DNA of 64,000 nucleotides, taken from positions 5,642,001-5,706,000 of the forward strand of contig NW_024467120.1 of the NCBI RefSeq assembly GCF_017591425.1, in the 5' to 3' direction. The DNA is from Ochotona curzoniae. Lineage: Eukaryota > Chordata > Mammalia > Lagomorpha > Ochotonidae. Under the pieces are notes generated by a model. The model was not told the origin of the DNA. It was given only the letters and a program-made list of their open reading frames with translations, and did no database searches. The translations under genes and the position numbers were made by a program. This document shows positions 1-11,404 of the stretch, one piece after another (within the stretch, counting starts at the first letter, position 1; each line of letters opens with the position of its first letter).

Positions 1-1690
1 TTAGCCATCAGGCATTTTTTAGCTCATCTTGATGAAAGCAATGTCGCAGAGTGGTGAAAGTGAAATAAAATGTAATGTATTGAAGAAAGAAAGATGTGTG
101 AAGAAATAAGGACAATGAATGTTGAAACTCAAGGTCTGCAGAGAGAGGAAGGGGCTGAAAATACAAAAGTAGTAATTCAGATTCTATATTTTAGCTTATT
201 TCTTAAGACGTGGGAGTTTGAACTAATATATAAAGAAAAACAGCAGTGATACAATATAAAGAGAGGAAAATGGTTGATGAATATCCTAGGTCTGGAGGGA
301 GGGAAAGGGATGGAATTTGAGATGTTTGGAAGAGTAATTATTCTTATACTGAGTTCAGATTTTGCAAGGAAACAAAAAAATGGCAAATTTTAGTTTTATC
401 TTTTGAACTTAATTTAGTTTGAAATATAAACAGAGAATGAGAAAATGTTAAGTAACAACTTGGTTGTATTTTGTAAAACCATATCTGGCTTACATTTGTA
501 ACATGGGAAAACACATACAACTACAACATTTTTTTGGTAGAAATAAGGTTGTTTTGGGAGATGTAATTAGTAGAGAAATTCAGTCTTTTTATTGACATCA
601 GCTCACTAATGAACTTAAAAAACAATACAAATGACTGAGTGAACGAGAATTAATTAGAATTGATGTTATATTTTAGTACCAACAAGTGCTTGGTGGAAGA
701 TAGGATCAATTATGATAGATTTTTTAGAGACTGTTAATTTTCTAAAATTGTGGAACCAATACAAAATTATAATTTGCAGAATGAATACCAGTTGTTAATA
801 TTGTCAAATCCAGAAAGGTTAATTTGAATGATTTGAGCAAATCAGCAAATCCTGTCTGCTTACTACACTGAAATGAATTACTGGCCAATTATGTCAGCTG
901 CTCAAAACTAGTGTCTGGTTTGGACCTATAGGAGAATTAGCAAACTCTTCTTCCCATCTGGAGCTTGATATGTACGCTTGAGGATCTTGATTGAGATAAT
1001 TTCCTCTGGCCTTTACTTATTGGAGCCATCAACATACTGTTCAGAAATACATTTAATAATCTTAAAATTTGGTAGCTACCAGATTTCCTGATATTTTGAA
1101 TATGTTTCTATAATGATTTCATTCCTAATATATATATTTTTTAAAGAGCAAAGATGAAATTAGAAACATGAGTAATTGGGATAAATAAAAATGATTATTC
1201 AAGCAAATTGAAGTGAGTGATAGATTCTATTCAATTTCTAGATAACTTTTGGTTTTTGTAAGAGAAATAGAAGAATGGGAATGTCAAAAGCAGTATTTAA
1301 TAATCCAATAATGCTTCATTCAAGCTGTATGGTTCAGTAATGATATTCATAAAAACAAATACAGATTTTTAGTATATTATCTTTTGCCAACCAGGGGAAT
1401 AAACTTTTTAGACAATAATTTAAAATCAGAGCAAAATGAAGTGCCTTGGATGTAATAATATTGCCATATGATACACTTTTGATATAATAATTCTTAGTCA
1501 TTCTTCCTCAGGATAAATTGGCACAGATAAAATATTCCCACTTATGTTACTGAAACAAAGCAAACTTTGAAAAATATCAGAAAAATACTCCTGGTAAATG
1601 TTATAATAATGGAAAAAATTAGATAGATAAATCAATGCCTAAAGAAATACAGTGTCAAGTAAGAGTTCCTATGTAGTTTTTTTTTTTTTA
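1..1690. other. Unique AT-rich non-coding DNA
   Basis: No repeat family, RNA gene or exon is recognisable here. The base composition is strongly AT-rich, and the only open frames are short and look random. It may contain repeats too old to recognise by eye. Confidence 0.6.
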
Positions 1691-1694
1691 ATAG

Positions 1695-2108
1695 AGTACA
1701 TTGTATTTTGTAGTATTTCTTTGATAGTGCTTTGCAGACCTTCACTATCCTAATGATTTTTTTGGCTACTTGTTGTTGCACTTACTACCAGAGAAATGTT
1801 GAACTTTTCAATTTAATTGTAAATCTCTCTTTCTTTTTCCATCAGTTTTTGCCTTACGTGTTTAAAGTCCTGTTATTAGGTGAGTATCCCTTTCATATTG
1901 CTAGGTTGTCTTTATCCTCTTTATCATTATACTGTTTTTGTTCTTTGTAATATTTCTGTTATTGAAGTATACATGATCAGATATTAATATCATTATTATA
2001 GTTTTAATGAGCATTCTTTTGATCTCTGTTTTGGTTCAGGTGTTTGTGCATATCTGTGTTATATGTATTTTCTCTATATTCTGGTATTTTATTTATTGTA
2101 TATTGATT
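1695..2108 (-). mobile_element. Old L1 (L1M-type) ORF2 fragment, endonuclease region
   Basis: Read on the minus strand, this follows the part of mammalian L1 ORF2 just after the N-terminal endonuclease core. Plus-strand hallmarks are 'cagtttttgcctt' followed by 'cctgttattaggtg', and 'ctgttattgaagtatac' followed by 'gatattaatat'. The corresponding stretch of the better preserved L1 at 56.4-56.7 kb has the same order. The copy is full of stops and shifts and is inactive. A C SINE adjoins it on the right. The family name is uncertain. Confidence 0.6.
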
Positions 2109-2111
2109 CTA

Positions 2112-2398
2112 TAATTTATTTGAAAGGCAGAGACAGAGGCAAAGGAAGAGAAATATTCCTTCTACTGGTTCACTGCACAGATGTCCACAGTCAGAATAGG
2201 GCCCGTTGAAGCCAAGAGCTGGGAACTCAGTCCATGTCTCCTACATGGGTAGCAGTGATCTAGCTACTTGTAACTTGCCGCTACTTCCTGCTATGCTCAC
2301 TAGTGGAAGTTACAGTTGGAAGGGTCAGCACTGCAGTCTAGGCACTGTGATATGAGGTATGGATAAATCAGTTAACTTCTTGACCACTATCAAATAGT
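2112..2398 (-). mobile_element. C SINE (tRNA-derived, lagomorph), old copy
   Basis: The left edge is the reversed tail (ttatttgaaaggcagagacag). The reversed body follows, with 'tctactggttcactgc', 'gaagccaagagctggga' and 'tctcctacatggg'. Divergence is high and no target-site duplication is obvious. It is inserted next to an L1 fragment in the same orientation. Confidence 0.7.
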
Positions 2399-2399
2399 T

Positions 2400-2860
2400 A
2401 CTCCGTCAAACTCTTTCTAGTTACTTGTGTAGGTGCAAATTTATATGTGCCCACACAGCTTCCTATAATGTTTACTTTTTCATACCACCTAGAAACGAAT
2501 CCCCTCAGATTTTAGTTGCTTCAACAGACATTTTCTTTTAAATCATCATTTGAAAGTATTAAACGATGTTTCAGTAACCCAATATTTCTCTAGGTTTGTG
2601 TGAATGCATATACCAATATGCACATGTTAGATTCCTAGAGGTTCTTAGACTTGCCTTAATTATTTTTATCATTAATTTTTTTGAAAAAACAAATGTTGGC
2701 CATCATCACTTCCAATATTTATCTTGCCTATTGTTGCAGGCAGAGGCTATTTTAAGAACATACTCTGTTAGGGTGTTCTGCATACATGTTTCTAGTCAGC
2801 CAAAAGCCAATGCCTGCAGAGGCATAATTGTGATGCTATGAATACAGGGTTGAAACTGTT
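2400..2860. other. Unassigned non-coding DNA
   Basis: I see no repeat I can name. Its position between two L1 fragments of the same strand makes decayed L1 possible. An 81-codon open frame at 2596-2841 has no recognisable motif. Confidence 0.4.
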
Positions 2861-2861
2861 C

Positions 2862-3176
2862 AACATATCTTTTTTTAAAAAATAATTTTTAATTTTTGGT
2901 ATACTTCCATAGAGACTGGGATTCCACTCCACCCCACCCCAACTTCCCAACCCTTCTCTGATTTTTCCTGTATTGTTACAATAGTAAAGAGTTATATTTC
3001 CATTAGTCTGTTACTTAAGTGTGCCCTGACATTGCTAGTACAGACAATGTCTGATAGTCCATCATCCCATTGTCTAGATATGTCCAACAGTTTCATCTTT
3101 GATTTGGAAGTAGGGATGTATGTTGCATTGTGTCTTCCCTATTAGATATGGTAGTCTCTATTACCTACATAAAAAA
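2862..3176 (-). mobile_element. Lagomorph L1 3' UTR, minus strand
   Basis: The stretch shares its order of landmarks with 8525-8890 and 20745-21185: 'tccatagagactgggattcc', a C-rich run with 'ccccaccc', 'attgttacaatagta', 'gtctagatatgtccaacag' and 'catctttgatttggaagtag'. Together the three copies define one L1 3' UTR in reverse orientation. This copy is cut by a C SINE and resumes to its right. Confidence 0.7.
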
Positions 3177-3360
3177 AACCCCTATTTTTATTGGAAGTAA
3201 TTTTATACAGAGAAGAGAGACAGAAAGAAAGATCTTTGTCTGTTGATTCACTCTTGGAGTGGCCACAAACGCTAAGCTGATCTGAAGCCAGGAACCAAGA
3301 ACTTTAGAATCCTGCACCTATGTGGGAAACCTGGACTTTTCAGTTGTCTTAGCACTCTCC
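3177..3360 (-). mobile_element. C SINE, truncated
   Basis: It begins with the reversed tail (tttttattggaagtaattt, then acagagaagagagacag) and continues through 'gttgattcactcttgg', 'gaagccaggaaccaaga' and 'cctatgtgggaaacctgg'. The tRNA-like promoter half is missing, so the copy is 5'-truncated. It lies inside an L1 of the same orientation. Confidence 0.75.
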
Positions 3361-3812
3361 ATACTGGCTTCTGTAGTTGCTGCACTTGCCTACATTCTTA
3401 CCAACAGTGAAGAAATGTGTCTTCCTCTCTACATCCATGGCAGCAGGTGTTAGTGGAGTTCTGAATGCACACCAGTCTTACTGGAGTTAGGTGGAACCTT
3501 AATGTGATTTCCATTTGTATTTCCTGATAACTAGGGAGCTTAAACATTTTTTCATATGTCTATTAGCAATTTGAATTTGTTCTTTTGAAAAATATCTGCT
3601 TATTTCCTACACCCATTTCTTTACAGGGTTGATGGTTTTGCAGTTGTTATATTTCTGAAGCATTTGTAAATCCTGGATATTTTCCCCTATTGGTTGTATA
3701 GTATGTACAGACTCTCTCTTACCCTGTTGGTTGCCTCTATGCTTTGTTGTTTCCTTTGATGTACAGAAGCTTCTTAGTTTGATGTACTCCCTAAATGAAG
3801 AATTTTGAAATG
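3361..3812 (-). mobile_element. L1 ORF2 end / 3' UTR start, minus strand (continuation)
   Basis: The plus strand shows the familiar antisense run of an L1 3' region: 'gcctacattcttaccaacag', 'ggagttaggtggaacctta', 'atttcctgataactaggg', 'cattttttcatatgtctatt', 'acccatttctttac' and 'gatgtacagaagcttcttag'. It continues the 3' UTR piece to its left across the SINE. It has decayed beyond coding capacity. Confidence 0.75.
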
Positions 3813-3814
3813 TT

Positions 3815-5588
3815 TATGTACAGGTAAACTTTAATAGAATTTTTTATAGTGGTTATTTATTTCAAATGAAGAAACATTCAGAATTTGCCCTTGTAGTATA
3901 AATGGTGATATCCATTATACCAAGAAAGCTTAATCTGTATGTTTATCAAGATGGTACCAGTAAGTATTTACCAATTAAAAAAAAACCATGTTTGGACAAC
4001 TAGTAAAAATTATGTACCATAGTAGGTGGACCAAATCCCTGGATAAGAAAGCACACAATGAGACAGAGGAAGTTACAAGGCACTTAGTTGAAATCTTTGC
4101 AACAAATTACTGTGGTTATGAAGTACCACCCATAGCAAAGGGCAATCGATCAGTTTTTCACACCACTATGTGTATCCCCTATAGCATGCCACATGGCCTG
4201 GATGCATGTTATGATTTAATTCCATCTTAAAAAGTGACTTGCACATGAAACTAGCCATTATTTATAAAACAGTGAGGTGATTTGCAAAGTTTCCTACGGC
4301 ATAATAAATTAAGCATGGAGAACACTAGGAATGCAATTTGCAGTCATTTATAATGCAATGTTTTGTGTTAATAATTCAAAATTACATGCTATTTGGAGAC
4401 ACTTCTAATTAATGTATTTATGAAATTGTCAACTGTGACTGTTTTGGTTCCATCTAGCTAAACATTTCAACAGAATTTGCTTGTTCTTGTTCAGTATTGC
4501 TTGATGGCACCACAAGCAAATGTATAATCATCAAAGTTGGTTGTGCAATTTTTTCACATTGATAAGAATCCTTTCTGATCATGTTTCTGACAACTTAAAT
4601 CAGTGTCTGTTTCCTCGTAGAGCATGAAATCCAAAGGCTTGAGGTCCTTCGTTTAAACATTTTAAGTGAAAGGGAGTTGAGTGACTGGATCAATAATTGA
4701 AGAGGGAAGTTTGTACGTTGCTAAAGATTCTTTTAAATATTCAGTATATTTCCTACCTTCAATCTGTAGACACTGAAATTTCCTTAGACTTAATAATCAT
4801 TCCCATTAGGAGCCACTTCTTTATAGTCTCATCTTTGTTTGGATGTTGTTAGACACGAGAAAAAAACTCAATATTCATAAGTTGGCTTTGCTGAAGTTTT
4901 CTGGTAATTAGAGTTTGCCCAAGCCAAGTCTAATTCTCTTGCGAATGTTAGTGAAACTGAAGTGCAATACAATCTAAAGAGCAAGAATAGTTAAAAAGTG
5001 GTTCTATACTACTGATAGTGGTACTCTGTAGGTTTATAATAGTAATAGTAAAAACCCTATGGCTGAATTCTTATTCCATATCCAGTTAAGTAAAATATGC
5101 TTACCCGTAAAGACTCTATGAGATTTTCTGTGATATCAGAAGAAGTGGATGTAGTCATTTACTTTTTTCTTACCAAGTGATGACGAGTTTTCCTTTTATG
5201 ACTTGAATTACTGATGTGACCTGAATCAGGCACAGTCATTGATAGCCTTTGTTGATTGTATTTGCATTGCACACTATTGTCACTCAATAGTGAAAGTAGT
5301 GGATGGGCATGACTAAGCTTAATGCCTATAAATAAATATTGTCAGAAGGCAGTGAGATAGAAAACTGTGAAATGACCTGATTGGTACAGGGGTACAGGAA
5401 CACTGTTGATTGGCCCTAGTGAAATGTTCACTTTTGAGATCCTATTAAGTTTGCATTTTTGTCTCTAATTCCTTCTTAAAATTATTCAATGAAATCAGAA
5501 CACTGAGTCATGTAAAACTGGGGAACCTGTATAATATACATACACTCATGGCTGTAGAAATATAGATGATCTTTAAATCAGTGTTTGT
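3815..5588. other. Unique non-coding DNA
   Basis: This is a 1.8-kb AT-rich stretch without a recognisable repeat. An 80-codon open frame at 3988-4230 has no signal peptide, membrane segment or known motif, and it is no longer than chance allows here. Confidence 0.55.
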
Positions 5589-5589
5589 C

Positions 5590-5915
5590 TTTTTTTTTTC
5601 TAAAAGGCAGAGAAGGAGACGGGGGAGAGGAGAGGAAGAAATAGATATTTATGTGCTGATTCAGACCTGAGATATATACAACAGCTAGGGCAGGGCTGGT
5701 TTAGGGCTAAAAGCTAGGGACTCAAGTCTGGCATCCAATAAAGGTGTCAGGGACCCAGTGCTTGAGCCAGCCATCACCCAATGCTCCCTGGGTGTGCCTT
5801 GTCAAGAAGCTAGAATCAGAAGTGCAGCTGAAACTTGAACCCAAGCACTTTGCAATAGAATGCAGGCATCCAAAGCAGCACAACAGCTGCCACAAGCTGT
5901 TCCCACCTCTGTCCC
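5590..5915 (-). mobile_element. C SINE, old copy
   Basis: A poly-T start is followed by 'ctaaaaggcagagaaggag'. The body can be followed to 'gtgtgccttgtcaagaagct' and 'gcagctgaaacttgaaccc', the reversed B-box side. It ends near 'cagctgccacaagctgttcc'. Similar older copies lie at 7505-7735 and 13155-13375. Confidence 0.65.
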
Positions 5916-5929
5916 AGTGTTCTGAGATT

Positions 5930-6268
5930 TGAGGGAAAAATAATTATTTCGCAAATACATATAAGCAAAAATTGTGGGCACAGATTTTTTCCTAATTTTT
6001 TTTTTAATTAAGAAGTTTATTCTGTTGCCAAAGGACAGAAATCATAAAAGACCTCAAAATGTAATAAGGACAATGAAGTAATTTTGTATTTCATATGTTT
6101 AACAGTAAAACACATTGAGAGAAATATTAAGGTGTTAATAATTTTCACACCTTATAATTAGGCATCACCAAAGTTACTGTGAAATATCTCTAACAGTTTG
6201 TGGACACAAATTTGAAAATTCTTGGCCTTTACGTTTTAATTAAGAACTTCAAAGTGTTTAAAACTTTT
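5930..6268. other. Unassigned AT-rich DNA
   Basis: No recognisable gene or repeat. A T-rich tract lies near 5995-6005. Confidence 0.5.
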
Positions 6269-6280
6269 CCTCAGATTTTT

Positions 6281-6603
6281 AAAAAGATTTATTTATTTTT
6301 ATTGCAAAGTCAGATATACAGAGAGGAGGAGAGACAGAAAGAAAGATCTTCCATCGAAGATTCATTCTCCAAGTGACCGCAACAGCCGGAGCTGCGCCCA
6401 TCTAAAGCTGGGAACCAGGAACTTCCTCCAGGTCTCCCATGCAAGGTGCAGGGTCCCAAGGCTGTGGGCCGTCCTCCTTTCTCAGGCCACAAGCAGGGAG
6501 CTGCATGGGAAGTGGAGCTGTTAGGATTAGAACCAGCACCCATATGGGATCCCAGTGCATTCAAGGCGAGGACTTTAGCTGCTAGGCCACTGCGATGAGC
6601 CCT
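6281..6603 (-). mobile_element. C SINE, young, full length
   Basis: This is a well-preserved reversed copy. It runs from the tail (aaagatttatttatttttat) through 'agatcttccatcgaagattc', 'gcagggtcccaaggctgtgg', 'ccacaagcagggagctgc' and the reversed B box (ggattagaaccag) to the 5' end 'ggccactgcgatgagccc'. It is flanked by a perfect 12-base duplication, cctcagattttt, at 6269-6280 and 6604-6615. This is the mark of insertion by L1 machinery. Confidence 0.93.
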
Positions 6604-6615
6604 CCTCAGATTTTT

Positions 6616-7500
6616 AAAAAAAGTTTATCTGACACTTGAAACTAGAATGAAATATAAGGAGCTTCAAAATAACTCAGTTACAGAAATTGTCTACTGTGTG
6701 AAATCTAACAATCTGAAATTCTTTATTTTATCAATCATTATTTTAACAACACTTGTTCTCAAATTAATATGCATGACAAAAAGTGAAATTTAGGGGAAAA
6801 GGTGAATGAGATAATAATAGACAATTTCAGAAGACTTGGAATTCTGTGTAATGTTAGACATGAGGTACATAAATAGTAAAGAGTGAATTATAACTTAACT
6901 TTAGATTTAGTGACAAAATAATAAGAGTATGTTTAGTTAGAAATCTCTACTTTTCAGAAGAACAAACTAGTCATTCTGAAGAAAGGTATCATTTCAATCA
7001 GAAATCCTCCTGTCCCTTGCTTATCAAGGAAGCTCTGTCATTTAGTAATCCACGTTCTCAACCATATTATAATAAATTCATGGTGTAACTGTGTTCAGTT
7101 AGGCTTCTGTGTGGATTGATGGTGAAATGGTGTTGTTATAACGCTATATATGACCACCTCCCTTTATAAACTAATTTCATTGGTTGCTTACATGGAATTT
7201 CATCAAGTTATTCTCTCAAAGTTATTCTCAATTCATTTCACTACATTTCAAGGTGGAAATGAAAGGAAGTATAACTTACGCTTAGAGGTAGAAAGATATT
7301 ATCCTTAATTATGTGCTAAGTGAAATTAGGGATGCATAGATACTGATGACCAGAAATTACATTGATACTAATAGTTCCGGAAACTAGCATTATGATGCAG
7401 GGAATTAAGTTTCCTCTTAATCGTGACTGGATTTTAAGAATTCTAATTTTTTTTAGCATTATGATAAGTTTCAATTCTCTTTCAAAGTTATAATTTTTCT
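6616..7500. other. Unique AT-rich DNA
   Basis: No repeat or gene is recognisable in this stretch. Confidence 0.5.
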
Positions 7501-7504
7501 AACT

Positions 7505-7735
7505 TTCATTTTATTTAAATATGAGTTAGGTAGATGTAGACAGATAAAAAGAGCTCAGTCTTGCATCTTCTGGTTGCCTGCCAGATTCCTGCCATAGCCA
7601 GACCTAAGCCATGTCAACATCAGACGCCCAGATTTTAGCCGGTTCCTGCGGAGCAGGACCCCAAGTGGCTGAGTCTTGATATGGATGTGCCTTATCAAGA
7701 AGATGCCATTGAAAGTGGAAGTTGACTTGAATTAT
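7505..7735 (-). mobile_element. C SINE, very old copy
   Basis: The reversed C-repeat order is faint but present: 'ttggttgcctgccag'-like middle, 'gccatagccagacctaagcc', 'gatgtgccttatcaagaag' and 'gtggaagttgacttgaa'. It resembles 5590-5915, which shares the 'ccttgtcaagaagct' block. Edges are approximate. Confidence 0.5.
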
Positions 7736-7859
7736 ATATTCATTCTAATATGCACATATCCCAAGCTGTATCTTAAATTTCTGTGCCAAGCATCTATTCT
7801 CAGTTCTTAAACAAAATACCTATAATTGAAATAACAATTATAGAAATTTAAATAATCTT

Positions 7860-8192
7860 TAAGGTTTAGACATTGTGGCATAAGAAGTTAAGCTGCTGTC
7901 AAAAGGCATCCCATATCAGAGTGCCAGTTAGAACTGGCTGCTCTACTCCCAGTTCACTTCCCTGCTAATGCACCTGGGAAAGCAACAGAGAGGACCCAAA
8001 GGCTCTACATGTGGAAGCTCTAGATGGAGGTCCAGGCCCTTAGCCTGGGGTTGGACCAACCCTGTCTGCTGGGCCCATTTTTGGAGTGAAGCAGTGGAAG
8101 ATATCTCTTTGTCTCTCTTTCTGTGTCTCTCCTTTCTTGTTCTCTAGTTTTCTTTCAGATAAATGAGATGTATCTTTAAAAAAATTTTAGTA
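7860..8192 (+). mobile_element. C SINE, plus strand, old copy
   Basis: It starts near 'gacattgtggcataagaag', a decayed A-box region, then shows 'ggcatcccatatcagagtgc' and 'cacttccctgctaatgcacc'. It ends in the pyrimidine-rich tail 'tctctttctgtgtctctcc' with 'cagataaatgagatgtatct' and an A run. One of the few plus-strand copies. Confidence 0.7.
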
Positions 8193-8319
8193 GCCATTCT
8201 AAAAAAGTAAATAGAAACTTGAAATTAATTTTATAGCATATTTTATTAAATTCGGTATATTTGAGATTTATTTTTTTTAACTTAATCCTTTTTATACTAA
8301 GGAATTTTTGTGCTTATAA

Positions 8320-8895
8320 TGTTTCTTTTTGCTCTACCTTTTTATTATTCTTGTTTTAATTCATATAAAATTGATACATTTTTCATGATACGGATTTAGA
8401 AACATGAGGATTCCAACCTTTCCTGTCCCTCATTCCACCATATCTTCCCCTTAGTATTTTTCTTCAAATTACAACAGCATATATTCTTTCACTTCACAGT
8501 AATGAGCTTAACTCTTTTTAAGTATTATTTTAATTTCATTTTATGACACAGTTTCATAGGCTCTGGGATTCCCCCAAGCCCTCCCCCCACCCCATATTGA
8601 ATTCCTCCTTATTGTTACAGTAGTACAAATGATTCCTTCATTGCGGGCATGGACCATGTGGAGAGTCCAGCATCTTATTGTCCAGACAAATTCAACAGTT
8701 TCATTGGAAGCCATTTTTGGTTTGAAAGTAGAGCTGGCAGGATATTATTTCCACCAATGAGATGCCACTACACAACTTCAACAACAGGAAGAAACATGGG
8801 AATTAACAACATCATGAATTTAATTGGCATGGTATTGAGTGACCAATATGTTAGAAAGTGCAAGTTTTTAACCACATCCTGTAACTATTTTCTTG
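8320..8895 (-). mobile_element. Lagomorph L1 3' UTR, minus strand
   Basis: From 8525 the copy matches 20765-21185 step by step: 'ttttatgacacagtttcata', 'gctctgggattcccccaagc', a C-rich run, 'attgttacagtagtac', 'gcatggaccatgtggagag', 'caacaacaggaagaaac' and 'gagtgaccaatatgttag'. The first 200 bases are weaker and may be flank. The 88-codon open frame at 8649-8915 lies in this UTR and is not a gene. Confidence 0.7.
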
Positions 8896-8899
8896 ACAT

Positions 8900-9630
8900 C
8901 TCAATTTTAGCATAAATACAACCAACTGCTATAAACCTAAAAATGGTTATAGGGTGCTATGCAGCTGTCTTGTGTCTGTTTTCATTTTTATATTTAGCAG
9001 CTTATAGAATTCAAGCATGATTTTTACTGAACTTTGCAAATTTTAGGATAGTCCAAACAGGCTTATACCTCTAACAAGCCATATTTTAACAATTGAGGAG
9101 CAGAACAATTTTAGGAAGGGTGTGCAGAGAAATCTTCAATACGTTAGTGAGGAGTAACTGATCTTTGTGTCCTACCTAGTAAAGAATATGGTAGTCCAAC
9201 TGACTTTTTTCCTACACAGATTTTACAAAATTTTCTTATAATGCCACATACCAAACACACAGCAGCAAGAAACTTAGAGTTGTGTGGTAAAGTCTTATTC
9301 TGCCTCATGTGCAGAAATTTGTGTTATTTCAGAAATCCTCTTAGACTAGCTAATCTGGATGGGAGGTAGAATTAAGTATGCATGTGTGTGTGTGTGTGTG
9401 TGTGTGATTGTATGGTTTGCAAATGTGCCATACATGAGTCTTATTTTAAATTGAAAATATGTGCTTTGAGGTAATTGCAAACCATACTGAGTATATTTGT
9501 ATCAACTGGTATTTGCAGTATCTCACTTGCATAAATCATATCTATAATGAGTTGATGTACATTTTTCTTTCCTTTAAAATGGAGCTAGCCCTTTCCTGTG
9601 CTTTGAAATAATTTAAGTACAGGATTGTTT
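8900..9630. other. Unique non-coding DNA with a (TG)n tract
   Basis: Apart from the microsatellite at 9383-9406, no gene or repeat is recognisable. Confidence 0.5.
9383..9406. repeat. (TG)n microsatellite
   Basis: Twelve uninterrupted TG units directly visible in the sequence. Confidence 0.95.
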
Positions 9631-9631
9631 T

Positions 9632-9970
9632 TTAGTCAATCGTTGCAGCTATAACAGAATGCCTGAGACTCAGTAAGTTGTGAAGGAGAAGAGGATTATT
9701 TTGGCTCATGGTGTTAGAAGCTAAGCCTGAGAGTGTGGCACTGGTATCATTACAGCTTCTGGTGAGTTCTTTGTGCTCCTTCAACTAATGACAGAAAGCA
9801 GAAAAGCAAATGGCGATGTGCAGACATAACAGACAAGAGGGTGAGGTTTACTTGGCAATAGCGCGCTCTCCTGAGAAAGCTGTTATTTCCCTCTAGCGAC
9901 CGGAACACCTCTTCAAGGCCTTGAGCTGATGTCACAATGGCAATCAGATTGTACATTGATATTGGCTTAT
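9632..9970 (-). mobile_element. MLT1-type LTR (ERVL-MaLR), antisense
   Basis: Antisense landmarks of the MLT1A-like LTR appear in order: 'gctataacagaatgcctgag', 'ggattattttggctcatgg', 'cttctggtgagttctttgtg', 'gaggtttacttggcaat' and 'aacacctcttcaaggcc'. Only a solitary LTR is seen, with no viral coding part. MaLR elements are ancient ERVL relatives shared by placental mammals. The 109-codon open frame on the minus strand here is incidental. Confidence 0.65.
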
Positions 9971-10199
9971 AGTTCTTGTCCTTCTTTTTTTCTTTTTGTG
10001 GTTTATTGGTTTGTGTTAGAATTAAGGTGATGCTGGATTCACATAAGGAGTTTGTAATGATTTCCTTCCTCCCTTTCAATTGTTTTGAATAGTTTAATAA
10101 GAATTGGGATTAGTTGTTCTTTGGTTTTCTATGACTCTATGCTTCATTTTTTGATGAATTGTATTTGACCACAAATCAACAATTGTCAACAAAGGACTA

Positions 10200-11260
10200 A
10201 AAAAAAATGCAAACACATATCCCAAAAACCATCTACCACAGTAATATAGAGATGATTAAATGTATGCAGATCAGTATATTAGTATATCACATTAACAAGC
10301 TGACAAATAAAAACCATATGATTATCTCAATAGGATCTGGGAAAACAGTAAAATACAGCATTGTTTCATGATAAAATCTTCAGTAAATATGGTATAGAAG
10401 AAACGTATCTTAACATAATCAAGGCAATGTATGAAACCCGAAAGCCAGCATCACAATGAATGTGAAAAAGGTAGAAGTATTCCCACTAAGATTCAGAATC
10501 AACAAGAATATCCAAGTTTACCTTTATTTTTTGATGTAGTTCAAAGCCATTAGGCAAGAGGAATAAATCAAAGGGATACAAATTGGCAAGGAGGAAATCG
10601 AATTATTGTAAACTGTTGATGATGTGATCCTATTTCTAGGAGATTCAAAGACTACACTAAGAGAATATTGAAATTCAGAGCAGAGTTTGGTAAAGATGCA
10701 GGTAATAAAATTAACAATCCAAAATCAATAGTATTTGTACACACAAGCAATGTTATGGCTAAGGAAAAACTTGTCAGGTCACTTCCATTTATAGTAGCTT
10801 CCTAAAATTTTAAATGTCTTTGAATAAATTTAGCTAAGGATGTTAAAGACCACCACAGTCAAAATTATAAAACATTAGGGTAAGAAATAGAAGAAGATTG
10901 CAAGAATTATGCTCATACTATCCAAAGTAATTTACAGATTCAACGTGATCCCAATCAAAATACCAACGATATTCATCTCAAATCTGGAAAAACCAATGCT
11001 CAAATTCCTATGGAGACCCAAGAGGCCCTAAATAGTTAAAACAGTCAAAACAGCAAAAGCAAAGCTGGAAGCATCACTATACCAGATTTACTACAGGGCA
11101 GTTATAATCAAAGAAGCCCGAGACGGGCACAAAGATAAATATGTAGATCAGTGTAAAAAAATATAAACCCAGAAATGAATCCATGCTTCAAAAAGTCAAT
11201 TAATCTTACCAAATAAGCTAAAATAAATCACTCCCTAGAGAAAGGACGATCAGAGCAAAT
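10200..11260 (+). mobile_element. L1 ORF2 fragment (reverse transcriptase to C-terminal), plus strand
   Basis: This is one of the few plus-strand L1 pieces. Order along ORF2: 'catcacaatgaatgtgaaaa', then around 10612-10635 a reading 'TVDDVILF', the decayed form of the reverse transcriptase catalytic box normally read FADDMILY. Next come 'caacgtgatcccaatcaaaa', 'atcactataccagattt' and 'cagttataatcaaag'. Several stops and shifts break it, and both ends are missing. It is the remains of an old element. Confidence 0.8.
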
Positions 11261-11334
11261 ACAAATCTTATGTAGTAGTATTTTTGATCCATAATTTATC
11301 GAATCTGCAGACGTGGAACCCATCAATGTAGAGA

Positions 11335-11402
11335 GCTGACATTGTGAAAGAGCTAGCACGGTGTTTGGCATATAGTAGGCCTTCATTCAGTGCCACTTGT
11401 CG
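11335..11402 (+). mobile_element. MIR 3' portion
   Basis: The string 'tgtttggcatatagtaggcc' preceded by 'gctagcacgg' matches the well-known MIR/L2-like 3' segment 'cagtgcctggcacatagtag'. It is a short fragment of an ancient tRNA-derived SINE. Confidence 0.5.
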
Positions 11403-11404
11403 GC

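Noticed and set aside
3988..4230. 80-codon frame in unique DNA
   Set aside because: No domain, no splice-site context and no promoter. A frame of this length is expected by chance in 64 kb.
9632..10079. 109-codon minus-strand frame
   Set aside because: It overlaps an antisense MLT1-type LTR and has no known coding content.
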